Of a DNA stretch of 39,452 bases, positions 1 through 6,478 are shown one piece after another. The notes under the pieces are model-generated. The model saw only the letters and a program-made list of their open reading frames with translations, was not told the origin of the DNA and ran no database searches. A program made the position numbers and the translations under genes. The stretch spans positions 1 through 39,452 of the forward strand of contig CAKTLG010000014.1 in NCBI GenBank assembly GCA_934572465.1. The letters are read 5' to 3'. Position 1 is the first letter of the stretch, and every line of letters starts with the position of its first letter. Origin of the DNA: an uncultured Oscillospiraceae bacterium (GTDB lineage: Bacteria > Bacillota > Clostridia > Oscillospirales > Oscillospiraceae).

Positions 1-185
1 CCCGCGGACATCTCGGAGATCTCGATGCCGGACTCCTTGAGAAAGCCGCCGTCGATGTTGATCTCGCCGAATTCGTTTTCGATCAGCACGAGCTTTTCGC
101 CGCTGTAGGCCTCGGCGATCAGCTTTTTGATGAGCGTCGTTTTGCCCGCGCCCAGAAAGCCGGAGAAAATGTCGATCTTTGTCAT
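1..185 (-). CDS. CobW/CobW-like (G3E family) GTPase, 5' end only
   Basis: This is the first 61 codons of a G3E-family P-loop GTPase; the rest lies left of the window. The N-terminus reads MTKIDIFSGFLGAGKTT, with the Walker A loop GFLGAGKTT at residues 9-17, followed by the ENEFGE stretch typical of CobW/YjiA proteins. The family's CxCC metal-binding motif normally comes just after the point where the window cuts the gene, so the metal specificity (zinc, cobalt, nickel) cannot be read. Family members load metals into target enzymes or allocate them under limitation. The ATG at 185 is preceded by a purine-rich AAGGAAG and by a sigma-A promoter at 227-255. The opposite assignment, hydrogenase or urease nickel GTPase, is less likely from the N-terminus but not excluded. 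Confidence 0.9.
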   Translation of the reverse strand, partial: MTKIDIFSGFLGAGKTTLIKKLIAEAYSGEKLVLIENEFGEINIDGGFLKESGIEISEMSA

Positions 186-226
186 AAGAAATACGCTTCC
201 TTCTTCTTAAATATTACTGAACAGGT

Positions 227-255
227 ATTATATGCCCCATTTGTGAACGTTTCAA
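227..255 (-). promoter_or_regulatory. sigma-A promoter of the CobW-type gene
   Basis: On the minus strand, TTGAAA (255-250), a 17-bp spacer and a perfect TATAAT (232-227) lie about 40 bp upstream of the ATG at 185. No Zur-like palindrome is evident next to it. Confidence 0.8.
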
Positions 256-273
256 GACCCTTTTGCGCAAAAA

Positions 274-1032
274 TCACAGCGTCGGCAGCGGCACACGCCG
301 CTCGAGCATCACGCGGCCGAAGCACGCAAGGCTCCGCCCGCTGCCCGCCGTGAGAACGACGTCCGCGTCGCTGCGCGCGCGGTTGAGCGAAAAGAGGTAC
401 GCCGTGCCGAGGGGGTCGAGGTAGTACTGCTTGCAGAGGATCCCGCCGTCGACGCAGAAAATGCCGACGTCGCCCGCGGCAAGGGGATCGTGGTTGACGT
501 AGACCACGCCGCCGTCGTGGATGTAGGGCTCCATGCTGTCGCCCTGGATGCGCACGGCAAATTCCGCGCCGAGCGGCACCTCGCCGTCGGCGGCGAGATA
601 GTCGAAATCCTCGCCGAGCACGGGGGCGGCATAGCCCGCGGCGGCGGGGGAGCGGTAGAGCGGGATGCGGCGCGGCTCGAACGGGGCGGGCGGCTGCTCG
701 AGCGACTGCTCCTCGCGCAGCGCGCACAGCGCGCTGACCATGCTGTGGATCGTCTGCCGGCCGAGCGGGGAGAGCGAGCGGCACTTTTCGATCAGCGCCT
801 GCTCGGCGTTCGTGCAGACGAAGCCGCCGGTGCGGAACGAGTCGCGGTAGAAATAGTTCGGGTCTGTCTGCAGCGCGTCGAACAGCCGCAGCAGAATATC
901 CTCCTTGGGCGAGCTGAGACCGTTTTCATAGTTGCTGATGGCGGAGGGCGTGACGTTCAGCTCCTTGGCGAGCTGCGCGCGGGTCAGTCCAAGCTCCTCG
1001 CGGCGCAGCCGCAGTTGTGTTCCAAAACTCAT
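274..1032 (-). CDS. XRE-family repressor with S24 self-cleavage (LexA/CI-like) domain
   Basis: A 252-residue transcriptional repressor. Residues 6-60 are a helix-turn-helix of the XRE/CI type (LTRAQLAKELNVTPSAISNY). Residues about 123-250 are a peptidase S24 domain: GDSMEPY holds the nucleophile Ser166, Lys201 in ILCKQYY is the probable general base, and an Ala-Gly pair at 132-133 is the likely autocleavage site. Such proteins repress until cleavage, usually stimulated by RecA on DNA damage. The ATG at 1032 has GGAGG six bases upstream; the longer open frame to 1515 runs over a tRNA gene and is not real. It has its own promoter (1073-1101) surrounded by palindromes that fit operators. No phage or integrase genes are adjacent, so its target regulon is unknown. 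It is not canonical LexA, because its DNA-binding domain is XRE-type rather than the LexA winged helix. Confidence 0.92.
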   Translation of the reverse strand: MSFGTQLRLRREELGLTRAQLAKELNVTPSAISNYENGLSSPKEDILLRLFDALQTDPNYFYRDSFRTGGFVCTNAEQALIEKCRSLSPLGRQTIHSMVSALCALREEQSLEQPPAPFEPRRIPLYRSPAAAGYAAPVLGEDFDYLAADGEVPLGAEFAVRIQGDSMEPYIHDGGVVYVNHDPLAAGDVGIFCVDGGILCKQYYLDPLGTAYLFSLNRARSDADVVLTAGSGRSLACFGRVMLERRVPLPTL

Positions 1033-1072
1033 ACGATACCTCCGTTGAGATGCACAATACAGGTTTTCTGTT

Positions 1073-1101
1073 ATTCTATCGTGAAGCAAACGTGCTGTCA
1101 A
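1073..1101 (-). promoter_or_regulatory. sigma-A promoter of the XRE-S24 gene
   Basis: Minus strand TTGACA (1101-1096), 17-bp spacer, TAGAAT (1078-1073). One base off consensus, about 40 bp upstream of the start codon. Confidence 0.85.
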
Positions 1102-1108
1102 TAAAAAA

Positions 1109-1140
1109 GACAAGAAACTTGTCAAAATGGACTTGACAAG
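1109..1140. promoter_or_regulatory. Putative operator: three GACAAG half-sites in alternating orientation
   Basis: GACAAG (1109-1114) and its complement CTTGTC (1118-1123) form a perfect dyad with a 3-bp centre. A third half-site, GACAAG at 1135-1140, makes a second wider dyad with 1118-1123. The block ends 8 bp upstream of the repressor gene's -35. The 3-bp-spaced dyad resembles the one at 1167-1193, which supports a binding site for the XRE-S24 protein itself. This is inference from position and symmetry. Confidence 0.55.
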
Positions 1141-1166
1141 ATAGAACATATGTGCTATTTTAATCA

Positions 1167-1193
1167 TGCTCACAAGATGCTTGTGAGCATGAG
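1167..1193. promoter_or_regulatory. Perfect 12-bp inverted repeat, putative second operator
   Basis: Arms at 1167-1178 and 1182-1193 are perfectly complementary around ATG. The core CACAAG-ATG-CTTGTG has the same ACAAG-N3-CTTGT layout as the dyad at 1109-1123. It lacks a following T-run on either strand, so a terminator is unlikely. It probably belongs to the autoregulatory region of the XRE-S24 gene. Confidence 0.5.
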
Positions 1194-1247
1194 CGCGCAA
1201 AAGGCCGCTGTTTGCCGCCCCGCAGCGGGCCGCGCGCGGAAAAAAGA

Positions 1248-1277
1248 AAACCGCCGCACCTGACGGCGCGGCGGTTT
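1248..1277 (-). terminator. Rho-independent terminator behind the tRNA-Tyr remnant
   Basis: A 10-bp stem (1248-1257 with 1268-1277), followed on the minus strand by CTTTTTT. It starts at the CCA-like end of the decayed tRNA copy, just as the terminator at 1390-1429 starts at the CCA of the intact tRNA-Tyr. The stretch 1194-1247 shows no feature. Confidence 0.75.
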
Positions 1278-1313
1278 GGTGGGGGAAGGTGGATCTAAGT
1301 GACAACAAATTTG
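1277..1313 (-). pseudogene. Decayed tRNA-Tyr 3' fragment
   Basis: Positions 1271-1294 are identical over 24 bp to 1423-1446, which covers the terminator base, the CCA, the acceptor and part of the T-arm of tRNA-Tyr. Similarity continues with two small gaps through a GACAACA block (1301-1307). The T-loop and half of the T-stem are missing, so it cannot fold as a tRNA. It is either the relict of a tandem tRNA-Tyr or a scar left by an element that once integrated at the tRNA 3' end. Confidence 0.65.
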
Positions 1314-1389
1314 ACAACAAAATATGTCCAAAACATTCCAAAATGGTACAATTGTTTCCTGCCCGAAAATCCGCAATCAAAACACAAAA

Positions 1390-1429
1390 AAACCGCAGAA
1401 GCCTTGATTTCTCAGCACTTCTGCGGTTT
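1390..1429 (-). terminator. Terminator of the tRNA-Thr/tRNA-Tyr transcript
   Basis: A 12-bp perfect stem (1390-1401 with 1418-1429) is followed on the minus strand by TTTTTTT-type sequence. It begins at the last base of the encoded CCA of tRNA-Tyr. Confidence 0.9.
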
Positions 1430-1513
1430 GGTGGGGGAAGGTGGATTCGAACCACCGAAGTCACTGACAACAGATTTACAGTCTGCCCCCTTTGGCCACT
1501 CGGGAATTCCCCC
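1429..1513 (-). tRNA. tRNA-Tyr (anticodon GTA)
   Basis: An 85-nt class II tRNA with a long variable arm. The acceptor GGGGGAA pairs with TTCCCCC, the discriminator is A, and CCA is encoded. The anticodon loop CTGTAAA gives GTA. The T-arm GGTGG-TTCGAAT-CCACC is intact. It is cotranscribed after tRNA-Thr, 26 bp downstream of it. Confidence 0.96.
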
Positions 1514-1539
1514 ATATGAAGTTTTGCTTTTTTTGTCGG

Positions 1540-1615
1540 TGGAGCTGGTAGACGGATTCGAACCCCCGACCTGCTGATTACAAATCAGCTGCTCTACCAG
1601 CTGAGCTATACCAGC
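1540..1615 (-). tRNA. tRNA-Thr (anticodon TGT)
   Basis: A 76-nt tRNA. The acceptor GCTGGTA pairs with TACCAGC, the discriminator is T, and CCA is encoded. The anticodon stem GCTGA/TCAGC encloses loop TTTGTAA, giving TGT. It is first in the two-tRNA transcript and lies just behind a consensus promoter. Confidence 0.97.
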
Positions 1616-1633
1616 ATCTCAGCAACGAATCAC

Positions 1634-1662
1634 ATATTAACAGATGGATCGCGCTTTGTCAA
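1634..1662 (-). promoter_or_regulatory. sigma-A promoter of the tRNA pair
   Basis: Minus strand TTGACA (1662-1657), exactly 17 bp, TAATAT (1639-1634), ending 18 bp before the tRNA-Thr 5' end. Confidence 0.88.
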
Positions 1663-1692
1663 GCCGAAGTTTTGAAAAAAGGAGGAAATTTG

Positions 1693-1896
1693 TTGCAGAT
1701 CATGAGCAGGCGCCGCCGTGCGGCGGGAGCGGGAGGGCCGCGGGCGGTCTGCACGCTCTGCGCGCAGGAGATCCGCGCGGGAGAGAGACTGTGGTACCGC
1801 AGCGGGATCACGGTCTGCGCGGACTGCTTCACGCGCTTTGCGCGCGAGGAGCTGAGAGCCTTTGAATACACACTGGGAGAGGAGACGGAAGAATGA
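1693..1896 (+). CDS. Small zinc-ribbon-like protein
   Basis: A 67-residue basic protein with two CxxC pairs (CTLC and CADC) about 21 residues apart, separated by a hydrophobic stretch, as in single zinc ribbons. The N-terminus is Arg-rich and suits nucleic-acid contact. The start is uncertain. AAGGAGG at 1679-1685 is best placed for TTG at 1693; ATG at 1702 would be 16 bases away, and TTG at 1690 is too close. The stop overlaps the ATG of the next gene (ATGA, 1893-1896), so the two are translationally coupled. I do not recognise the family. The neighbouring sigma-like protein suggests a role in transcription, but that is inference. No plus-strand promoter is evident before it. Confidence 0.75.
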   Translation: MQIMSRRRRAAGAGGPRAVCTLCAQEIRAGERLWYRSGITVCADCFTRFAREELRAFEYTLGEETEE

Positions 1897-2123
1897 CGCT
1901 ATATCAGATGTCCTTCGTCTATCGGGAGGATGCGCTGCGCATCCGCGCGCGCATCACGGCGCTGCGCGAGCAGGCGAAGGGCGAGGGACGGGAGGAGCAG
2001 GAAAAGCTCGCGCGCCGCATCATCGAGCTCGAGCAGCTGCTGCGCCAGTCGCGCGAGCTGGCGGAGCTGACGCAGCACTATTATGAAAGGGGATATCATC
2101 GCAGTGAAAGGTACACCCTATAG
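1893..2123 (+). CDS. Small coiled-coil protein of unknown function
   Basis: A 76-residue protein that begins MTLYQMSFVYREDALRI and is then almost entirely charged helix (residues about 12-62) rich in Arg, Glu and Leu with heptad spacing. It ends with a Tyr/Arg-rich tail. It overlaps the previous gene by 4 bp and the next by 20-41 bp depending on the start of that gene, so the three are surely one transcript. No enzymatic motif is visible. The helix could be a dimerisation or scaffold element for the sigma-like protein encoded next; that is a guess from context. Confidence 0.72.
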   Translation: MTLYQMSFVYREDALRIRARITALREQAKGEGREEQEKLARRIIELEQLLRQSRELAELTQHYYERGYHRSERYTL

Positions 2124-2400
2124 TATCCGCGACAACGAGGTATACGGCGACATGGCGGCGTGGATGGCCGCGCACGCGGGCGACAACGAGAGCGACCTGC
2201 GCCGTCTGCGCCGCAATCTCCGCCTTGCGCGCGAGCAGGAGCTCACGGCGCGCCAGCGCGAGCTGCTGCGCCTGCGCTACGAGGAGGAGATGAGCGTGAC
2301 GCAGATCGCCGGACGGCTGGGCGTGAGCAAATCGACGGTCTCGCGCACGCTTTCACGCGCGCAGAGAAGGCTTTACAAATGCCTGCGCTACGGGTTATAA
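2083..2400 (+). CDS. Sigma-70 region 4-like HTH protein
   Basis: Up to 105 residues. The C-terminal half (about 45-105) is a sigma region 4 helix-turn-helix: LTARQRELLRLRYEEEMSVT is followed by QIAGRLGVSKSTVSRTLSRA, the second helix being the recognition helix. Region 2 is absent, so it cannot bind the -10 alone as a normal sigma factor would. It resembles the small sigma-like positive control proteins of phages and ECF fragments. Two starts are possible: ATG at 2083, with no ribosome site, or GTG at 2104, with AGGGG about 11 bases upstream; the second is more natural and would give 98 residues. It sits last in the overlapping trio. Confidence 0.85.
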   Translation: MKGDIIAVKGTPYSIRDNEVYGDMAAWMAAHAGDNESDLRRLRRNLRLAREQELTARQRELLRLRYEEEMSVTQIAGRLGVSKSTVSRTLSRAQRRLYKCLRYGL

Positions 2401-2501
2401 TGGAGCGGCGAAAAAGGACAAAATGACCAAAAAGCGCGGCCGCCTTTTGGCGGGACAGCGAGGGTCGCTGTGAACGACGAGAGATAAGGGAGAATGAAAA
2501 A

Positions 2502-3383
2502 ATGCTTCATAAGGCGATGCAGGACAGATGGGCGCGCGTGGCGATCGCGGTGCTCGGCACGTTCCTTTATGCGGTGGGCGTGAACCTATTCACCGTTCCG
2601 GCGGGCATTTACGCCGGCGGCGTGGTGGGCTTGAGCCAGGTGCTGCGCACGCTGCTGGCGCGGAGCGTCGCGCTGCCGGAGAGCGTGGATATCGCGGGTA
2701 TCCTGTACTTTCTTTTCAATGTGCCGGTGCTCATCATGGCCTGGCGCGAGCTGGGGAGGAGCTTTCTTGTGCGCACGCTGATCTGCGTGGGCGCGTCGTC
2801 GGTCTTCCTGAGCGTGCTGCCCGCGCCGGCGGTGCCGATCCTGGACGATCCGCTGGCGGCGTGCGTCGTGGGCGGCATCGTGTGCGGCTTCGGCCTCGGC
2901 GTGACGCTGACGTGCGGCTGCTCGACCGGCGGCCTGGATGTGATCGGCCTGTGCCTTTCCAAGCGCGACAGCAAATTCACCGTGGGGCGCTTTTCCCTGA
3001 GCTTCAACGTGCTGCTCTACACGGCCTGCGCGTTCCTCTTCAACATCCAGACGGCCATTTACTCCGTGATCTACACCGTGTTCTGCGCGCTGTTCATCGA
3101 CCGCGGGCACCAGCAGAACATCAGCGTGCAGGTGCTCATCTTTACAAGGGACGAGGATCCGCAGCTGCCGGCAAACATCATGACGCGCCTGAGCCGCGGC
3201 GTGACGTACTGGGAGGGCAAGGGCGCCTATACCGGCAGCGACATGCGCGTGCTGTGCGTGTGCGTATCGAAGTTCGAGGTCGCCGAGCTGCAGGAGACGG
3301 TGCGCGAGCTCGATCCACACGCGTTTCTCATCGTGCAGGAGGGCGTGCGCATCGGCGGGAATTTTACAAAGAAAATTTCATAA
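2502..3383 (+). CDS. YitT family membrane protein
   Basis: A 293-residue integral membrane protein. The N-terminal two thirds hold about five or six hydrophobic segments with the family's signature features: VNLFTVPAGIYAGGVVGLSQ near residue 27, and TLTCGCSTGGLDVIG near 135. The last about 80 residues form a soluble DUF2179 domain, ending in the conserved EGVRIGGNF. YitT-family proteins are widespread in Firmicutes. Their transport substrate is not established, and some members are linked to spore or stress physiology. AAGGGAG about 11 bases before the ATG at 2502 serves as ribosome site. It is monocistronic, with a strong terminator directly after. The 100 bp upstream hold only a small GC-rich hairpin and no clear promoter. 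Confidence 0.93.
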   Translation: MLHKAMQDRWARVAIAVLGTFLYAVGVNLFTVPAGIYAGGVVGLSQVLRTLLARSVALPESVDIAGILYFLFNVPVLIMAWRELGRSFLVRTLICVGASSVFLSVLPAPAVPILDDPLAACVVGGIVCGFGLGVTLTCGCSTGGLDVIGLCLSKRDSKFTVGRFSLSFNVLLYTACAFLFNIQTAIYSVIYTVFCALFIDRGHQQNISVQVLIFTRDEDPQLPANIMTRLSRGVTYWEGKGAYTGSDMRVLCVCVSKFEVAELQETVRELDPHAFLIVQEGVRIGGNFTKKIS

Positions 3384-3389
3384 GCATAC

Positions 3390-3428
3390 AAAAACCGGCG
3401 CTGCTTTTTGGAGAATGCGCCGGTTTTT
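3390..3428 (+). terminator. Terminator of the YitT gene
   Basis: A 12-bp perfect stem (3390-3401 with 3417-3428) ending in TTTTT, directly after the stop codon. Confidence 0.92.
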
Positions 3429-3489
3429 GCAATTCTTTGGTCATTTGTGCAAATCAATACAAAAATGCAAAAGTTTCAATCATCCTTTG

Positions 3490-3518
3490 TTGCTTTTCGT
3501 TGAAAACTGTGATAATAT
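3490..3518 (+). promoter_or_regulatory. Extended -10 promoter of the DUF4914 gene
   Basis: TTGCTT (3490-3495), 17 bp, TAATAT (3513-3518) preceded by TGA, which gives the TGn extension. The leader to the ATG at 3640 is about 115 nt and holds GC-rich sequence but no riboswitch I recognise. Confidence 0.7.
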
Positions 3519-3639
3519 GCGGCTTAATCTTTTATTGCGCGGGCAGGGCTCATTTCGGCTGCGGCAGGGGGCTGCGGCGAGGAGACGGCGCGCGGCATAG
3601 AATAGGAAGTCATGAGAATTCTGCACGGAGGTAATGAAC

Positions 3640-5541
3640 ATGTATACTGACCGGTTTTTTGAAAAATTTGACCTTGCGCCGGAGGTGGCGGCCGCGCTGA
3701 AAAAGTGCAAGTGCATCGCCTACGCCGAGACGAAGGAGGAGCTGCAGGAGATGGCCTACGGCCCGACCCACACCTCCCGCTACGACGTGGTCTACCCCAT
3801 CGAGGGGCTGGGCACGGTCAAGGAGGCGGAGGTCGTGCGCTGCAAGAACGGCTGCGTCGTAAACTTCATGGAGGACTATATGCGCCGCCGCGATCCCAAC
3901 AGCATGGCCATCGGCGACGATCTGCCGACCGATAAGCCGCGCTTCAAGGACCGCTTCGGCTACGAGTTTTCCGCGCTGCGCCAGGAGACGCTCGACTGGC
4001 TTTCCGGCCAGCAGATCATCATGCTGCCGTTTTCCGCCGGCCCGCGCGGCCACGGCTATCCGAGCCTGATGGTCTGTCCGATGAACGCGGCGTTCTTTGC
4101 GCTGTCGCTCGCGGATATGCAGGGCTTTGTCAGCATTGCCGATATTCCCGACAACTATAAGCCGCGCGCCATCATCTATGTCGCGCCGCCGTTCCGCCAC
4201 ACGCATTTCGACGGCAAGCAGGTCGTCGTGCACAACCGCTCGAAGGAGCTGCACGAGGTCTGGGCCTATAACCTCTATCCGGGCCCCAGCGCCAAGAAGG
4301 GCGTTTTCTCCCTGCTGCTCGACATCGGCGAGCAGGAGGGATGGATCTGCTGCCATACGAGCGCGGCGATGGTCGAAACGCCGTATGAAAACGAGATCGT
4401 CTTCATGCACGAGGGCGCGTCCGGCGGCGGCAAGAGCGAGATGCTCGAGGATTTCCACCGCGAGGACGACGACCGGCTGCTGATCGGCACGCATACGGTC
4501 ACGGGCGAAAAATATTACATGACGCTCACCGAGAGCTGCAAGATCCGTCCCATCGCCGACGATATGGCCTGCGCGCTCAAAAGCTTTCAGGACGCCGAGA
4601 GCGGCAAGCTGCACATCCTTGACGCCGAGGACGGCTGGTTCCTGCGCATGGACGGCGTGAACGCCTACGGCAACAGCCCGCTCTATGAGCGCATCTGCAT
4701 CCACCCCAGCGAGCCGCTGGTGTTCTTCAACATGGACGGCGTGCCCGGCGCGACGTGCCTGATCTGGGAGCACGTGATCGAGTCGAACGGCAAGCCGTGC
4801 TCCAACCCGCGCGTCATCCTGCCGCGCCGCATGGTCGACAACATCGTGCCCGATACCGTGCCCGTCGAGGTCGACGTGCGCAGCTTCGGCGTGCGTATGC
4901 CGCCGAGCACCGCGAAAAACCCGAACTACGGCGTGATGGGCATGCTGCAGGTCGTGCCGCAGTCGCTGGCATGGCTGTGGCGGCTCATCTCCCCGCGCGG
5001 GTTCAAGAACCCCTCCATCGCCGATACGAACGCCGGCAGCGGCCTCAAGGCCGAGGGCGTCGGCTCCTACTGGCCGTTCGCCACGGGTAAAAAGGTCACG
5101 CAGGCGAACCTGCTGCTCGAGCAGATCCTGTCCGCGCCGAAGACGACGAACGTGCTCATCCCCAATCAGCATATCGGCGCGTATCACGTGGGCTTTATGG
5201 GCGAATGGCTCTCGCGCGAGTACCTTGCCCGTCACCTCGGCTTCGTGCGCGCGAAGCATCTGGTGCCCGCGCGCTGCCCGCTTTTCGGCTACGCGCTCGA
5301 TGAAATGAAGCTCGACGGCCAGTTCGTGCGTCAGACCTTCCTGCGTCCCGAGACGCAGTCGAAGCTCGGCCTTGACGGCTACGACGCCGGCGCGAAGATC
5401 CTGACGGACTTCTTCAAAGAGCAGCTCCAGCAGTTCATCTCCGACGACCTTGACCCGCTGGGCCGCGAGATCATCGACTGCTGCCTGCATGACGGCACGC
5501 TGGAGGATTACCTCGCGCTGACGCCGATGAAGCTGAAATGA
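3640..5541 (+). CDS. DUF4914 family protein with PEPCK-like P-loop
   Basis: A 633-residue soluble protein of the DUF4914 family, which is known mainly from Firmicutes and has no assigned function. Residues 259-266 (GASGGGKS, within HEGASGGGKSEM) form a P-loop very like that of ATP-dependent phosphoenolpyruvate carboxykinase and HPr kinase, so a nucleotide-dependent phosphotransfer or carboxykinase-type reaction is plausible. No other PEPCK residues can be assigned with confidence. The ATG at 3640 is preferred over 3634: GGAGG at 3627-3631 lies 8 bases before 3640 but only 2 before 3634. The length matches the family's usual size of about 630. It is monocistronic, with its own promoter and a terminator after it. 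Codon use matches neighbouring genes. Confidence 0.85.
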   Translation: MYTDRFFEKFDLAPEVAAALKKCKCIAYAETKEELQEMAYGPTHTSRYDVVYPIEGLGTVKEAEVVRCKNGCVVNFMEDYMRRRDPNSMAIGDDLPTDKPRFKDRFGYEFSALRQETLDWLSGQQIIMLPFSAGPRGHGYPSLMVCPMNAAFFALSLADMQGFVSIADIPDNYKPRAIIYVAPPFRHTHFDGKQVVVHNRSKELHEVWAYNLYPGPSAKKGVFSLLLDIGEQEGWICCHTSAAMVETPYENEIVFMHEGASGGGKSEMLEDFHREDDDRLLIGTHTVTGEKYYMTLTESCKIRPIADDMACALKSFQDAESGKLHILDAEDGWFLRMDGVNAYGNSPLYERICIHPSEPLVFFNMDGVPGATCLIWEHVIESNGKPCSNPRVILPRRMVDNIVPDTVPVEVDVRSFGVRMPPSTAKNPNYGVMGMLQVVPQSLAWLWRLISPRGFKNPSIADTNAGSGLKAEGVGSYWPFATGKKVTQANLLLEQILSAPKTTNVLIPNQHIGAYHVGFMGEWLSREYLARHLGFVRAKHLVPARCPLFGYALDEMKLDGQFVRQTFLRPETQSKLGLDGYDAGAKILTDFFKEQLQQFISDDLDPLGREIIDCCLHDGTLEDYLALTPMKLK

Positions 5542-5593
5542 TTCAGCGCTTTTTCAGAAGGATTTTCCCCGCCTGACGCGGGGGACGCGGGAA

Positions 5594-5631
5594 GGGGGGA
5601 TATTCTCTCACGTGAGAGAATGCCCCCTTTT
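5594..5631 (+). terminator. Palindromic terminator/repeat after the DUF4914 gene
   Basis: A G-run and C-run (5594-5598, 5623-5627) flank a perfect 20-bp palindrome at 5602-5621 and are followed by TTTT. A smaller CCCCGC/GCGGGG hairpin (5567-5583) lies before it. The same G-rich/CTCT design recurs at 22324-22401. Confidence 0.8.
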
Positions 5632-5663
5632 CTTCGCACAAGCGCGGAGAGAGGAGCGATTCT

Positions 5664-6353
5664 ATGGAACACACGATGAAGGTCGTCGCCCGCATCCACA
5701 GCGACTTTCCCGAAAAGTTCGGCATCCCGCGCCAGAGCGGGCTTGTGCCCGCGCTGCGCGCAAGGATCGTCTTTGAGCCGGCGTTTCGCAATGAGGACGC
5801 GCTGCGCGGCATCGAGGGCTTTTCCCACCTCTGGCTCATCTGGCAGTTTTCCGCCGCTGTGCGCGATACGTGGTCGCCGACGGTGCGCCCGCCGCGTCTT
5901 GGCGGGAATGAGCGCGTGGGCGTGTTCGCAACGCGTTCTCCGTTCCGGCCGAACGCCATCGGCCTGTCCTGCGTGAGACTTGAGGGCGTGCGCCGCGAGG
6001 AGGGGCTGGGGACGGTGCTGCTCGTCTCGGGCGCGGATCTGATGGACGGGACGCCCGTCTACGACATCAAGCCCTATCTCCCCTATGCCGACGCGCATCC
6101 GGAGGCGCTGGGCGGCTTCGCCCCCGCGCCGAAGGAGACGATTGCGGTGGACTGCCCGCCGGAGCTTCTTCAAAAGCTGCCCGAGGGGCAGCGCGCGGCG
6201 CTGACGGGCGTGCTGGCGCAGGACCCGCGCCCGCCGTATCAGGACGATCCGGAGCGGGTGTACGGCATGAGCTTCGGCGGCTTTGCCGTGCGCTTTTGCG
6301 TGAGCGGAGGGACGGCGCATGTATTATCGATCGAGAGGGAGAAAGAGGAATAA
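5664..6353 (+). CDS. trmO: tRNA (N6-threonylcarbamoyladenosine(37)-N6)-methyltransferase TrmO (TsaA/YaeB family)
   Basis: A 229-residue SAM-dependent methyltransferase of the TsaA (UPF0066) beta-barrel fold. TrmO N6-methylates t6A37 of tRNA-Thr, giving m6t6A, which fine-tunes ACY decoding. Signature stretches are present: RQSGLVP near residue 21, GFSHLWLIW near 52, the SAM-binding VFATRSPFRPNAIGLS at about 90-105, and DGTPVYDIKPYLPYAD at about 128-143. The C-terminal part carries DPRPPYQ and YGMSFGGF, also typical. The ATG at 5664 follows GAGGAG. It stands alone between two terminators or promoters. A tRNA-Thr gene occurs about 4 kb upstream, though this closeness may be chance. Confidence 0.93.
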   Translation: MEHTMKVVARIHSDFPEKFGIPRQSGLVPALRARIVFEPAFRNEDALRGIEGFSHLWLIWQFSAAVRDTWSPTVRPPRLGGNERVGVFATRSPFRPNAIGLSCVRLEGVRREEGLGTVLLVSGADLMDGTPVYDIKPYLPYADAHPEALGGFAPAPKETIAVDCPPELLQKLPEGQRAALTGVLAQDPRPPYQDDPERVYGMSFGGFAVRFCVSGGTAHVLSIEREKEE

Positions 6354-6413
6354 AAAACACGTTAAGGGGGACGGACGCGGCGCTAAAGGCGCGCTAAGAG
6401 CGCGCCGGAGCGG

Positions 6414-6442
6414 TTGATATCCGGAAAATGCGCGACTATAAT
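6414..6442 (+). promoter_or_regulatory. sigma-A promoter of the OadG-like gene
   Basis: TTGATA (6414-6419), 17 bp, perfect TATAAT (6437-6442), about 37 bp upstream of the start codon. The GC-rich repeat GGCGCGCTAAGAGCGCGCC at 6388-6406 just upstream is a dyad and could be a regulatory site or the end of the trmO transcript. Confidence 0.87.
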
Positions 6443-6478
6443 TGCGGCAGAAATACATAAAAGGAGCGAGTCCGTAAG

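Noticed and set aside
1289..1577. Short plus-strand frames across the tRNA genes
   Set aside because: They translate the antisense of tRNA-Tyr and tRNA-Thr, a common false-positive peptide pattern.
3610..5490. A 626-codon open frame on the minus strand opposite the DUF4914 gene
   Set aside because: It is His/Arg/Ala-rich without domains and mirrors the high third-position GC of the real gene. The plus-strand frame has a ribosome site, promoter and family match.
5664..6353. Functional linkage of trmO with the tRNA-Thr gene at 1540
   Set aside because: TrmO acts on tRNA-Thr, but four other units lie between them, so the closeness is likely chance.
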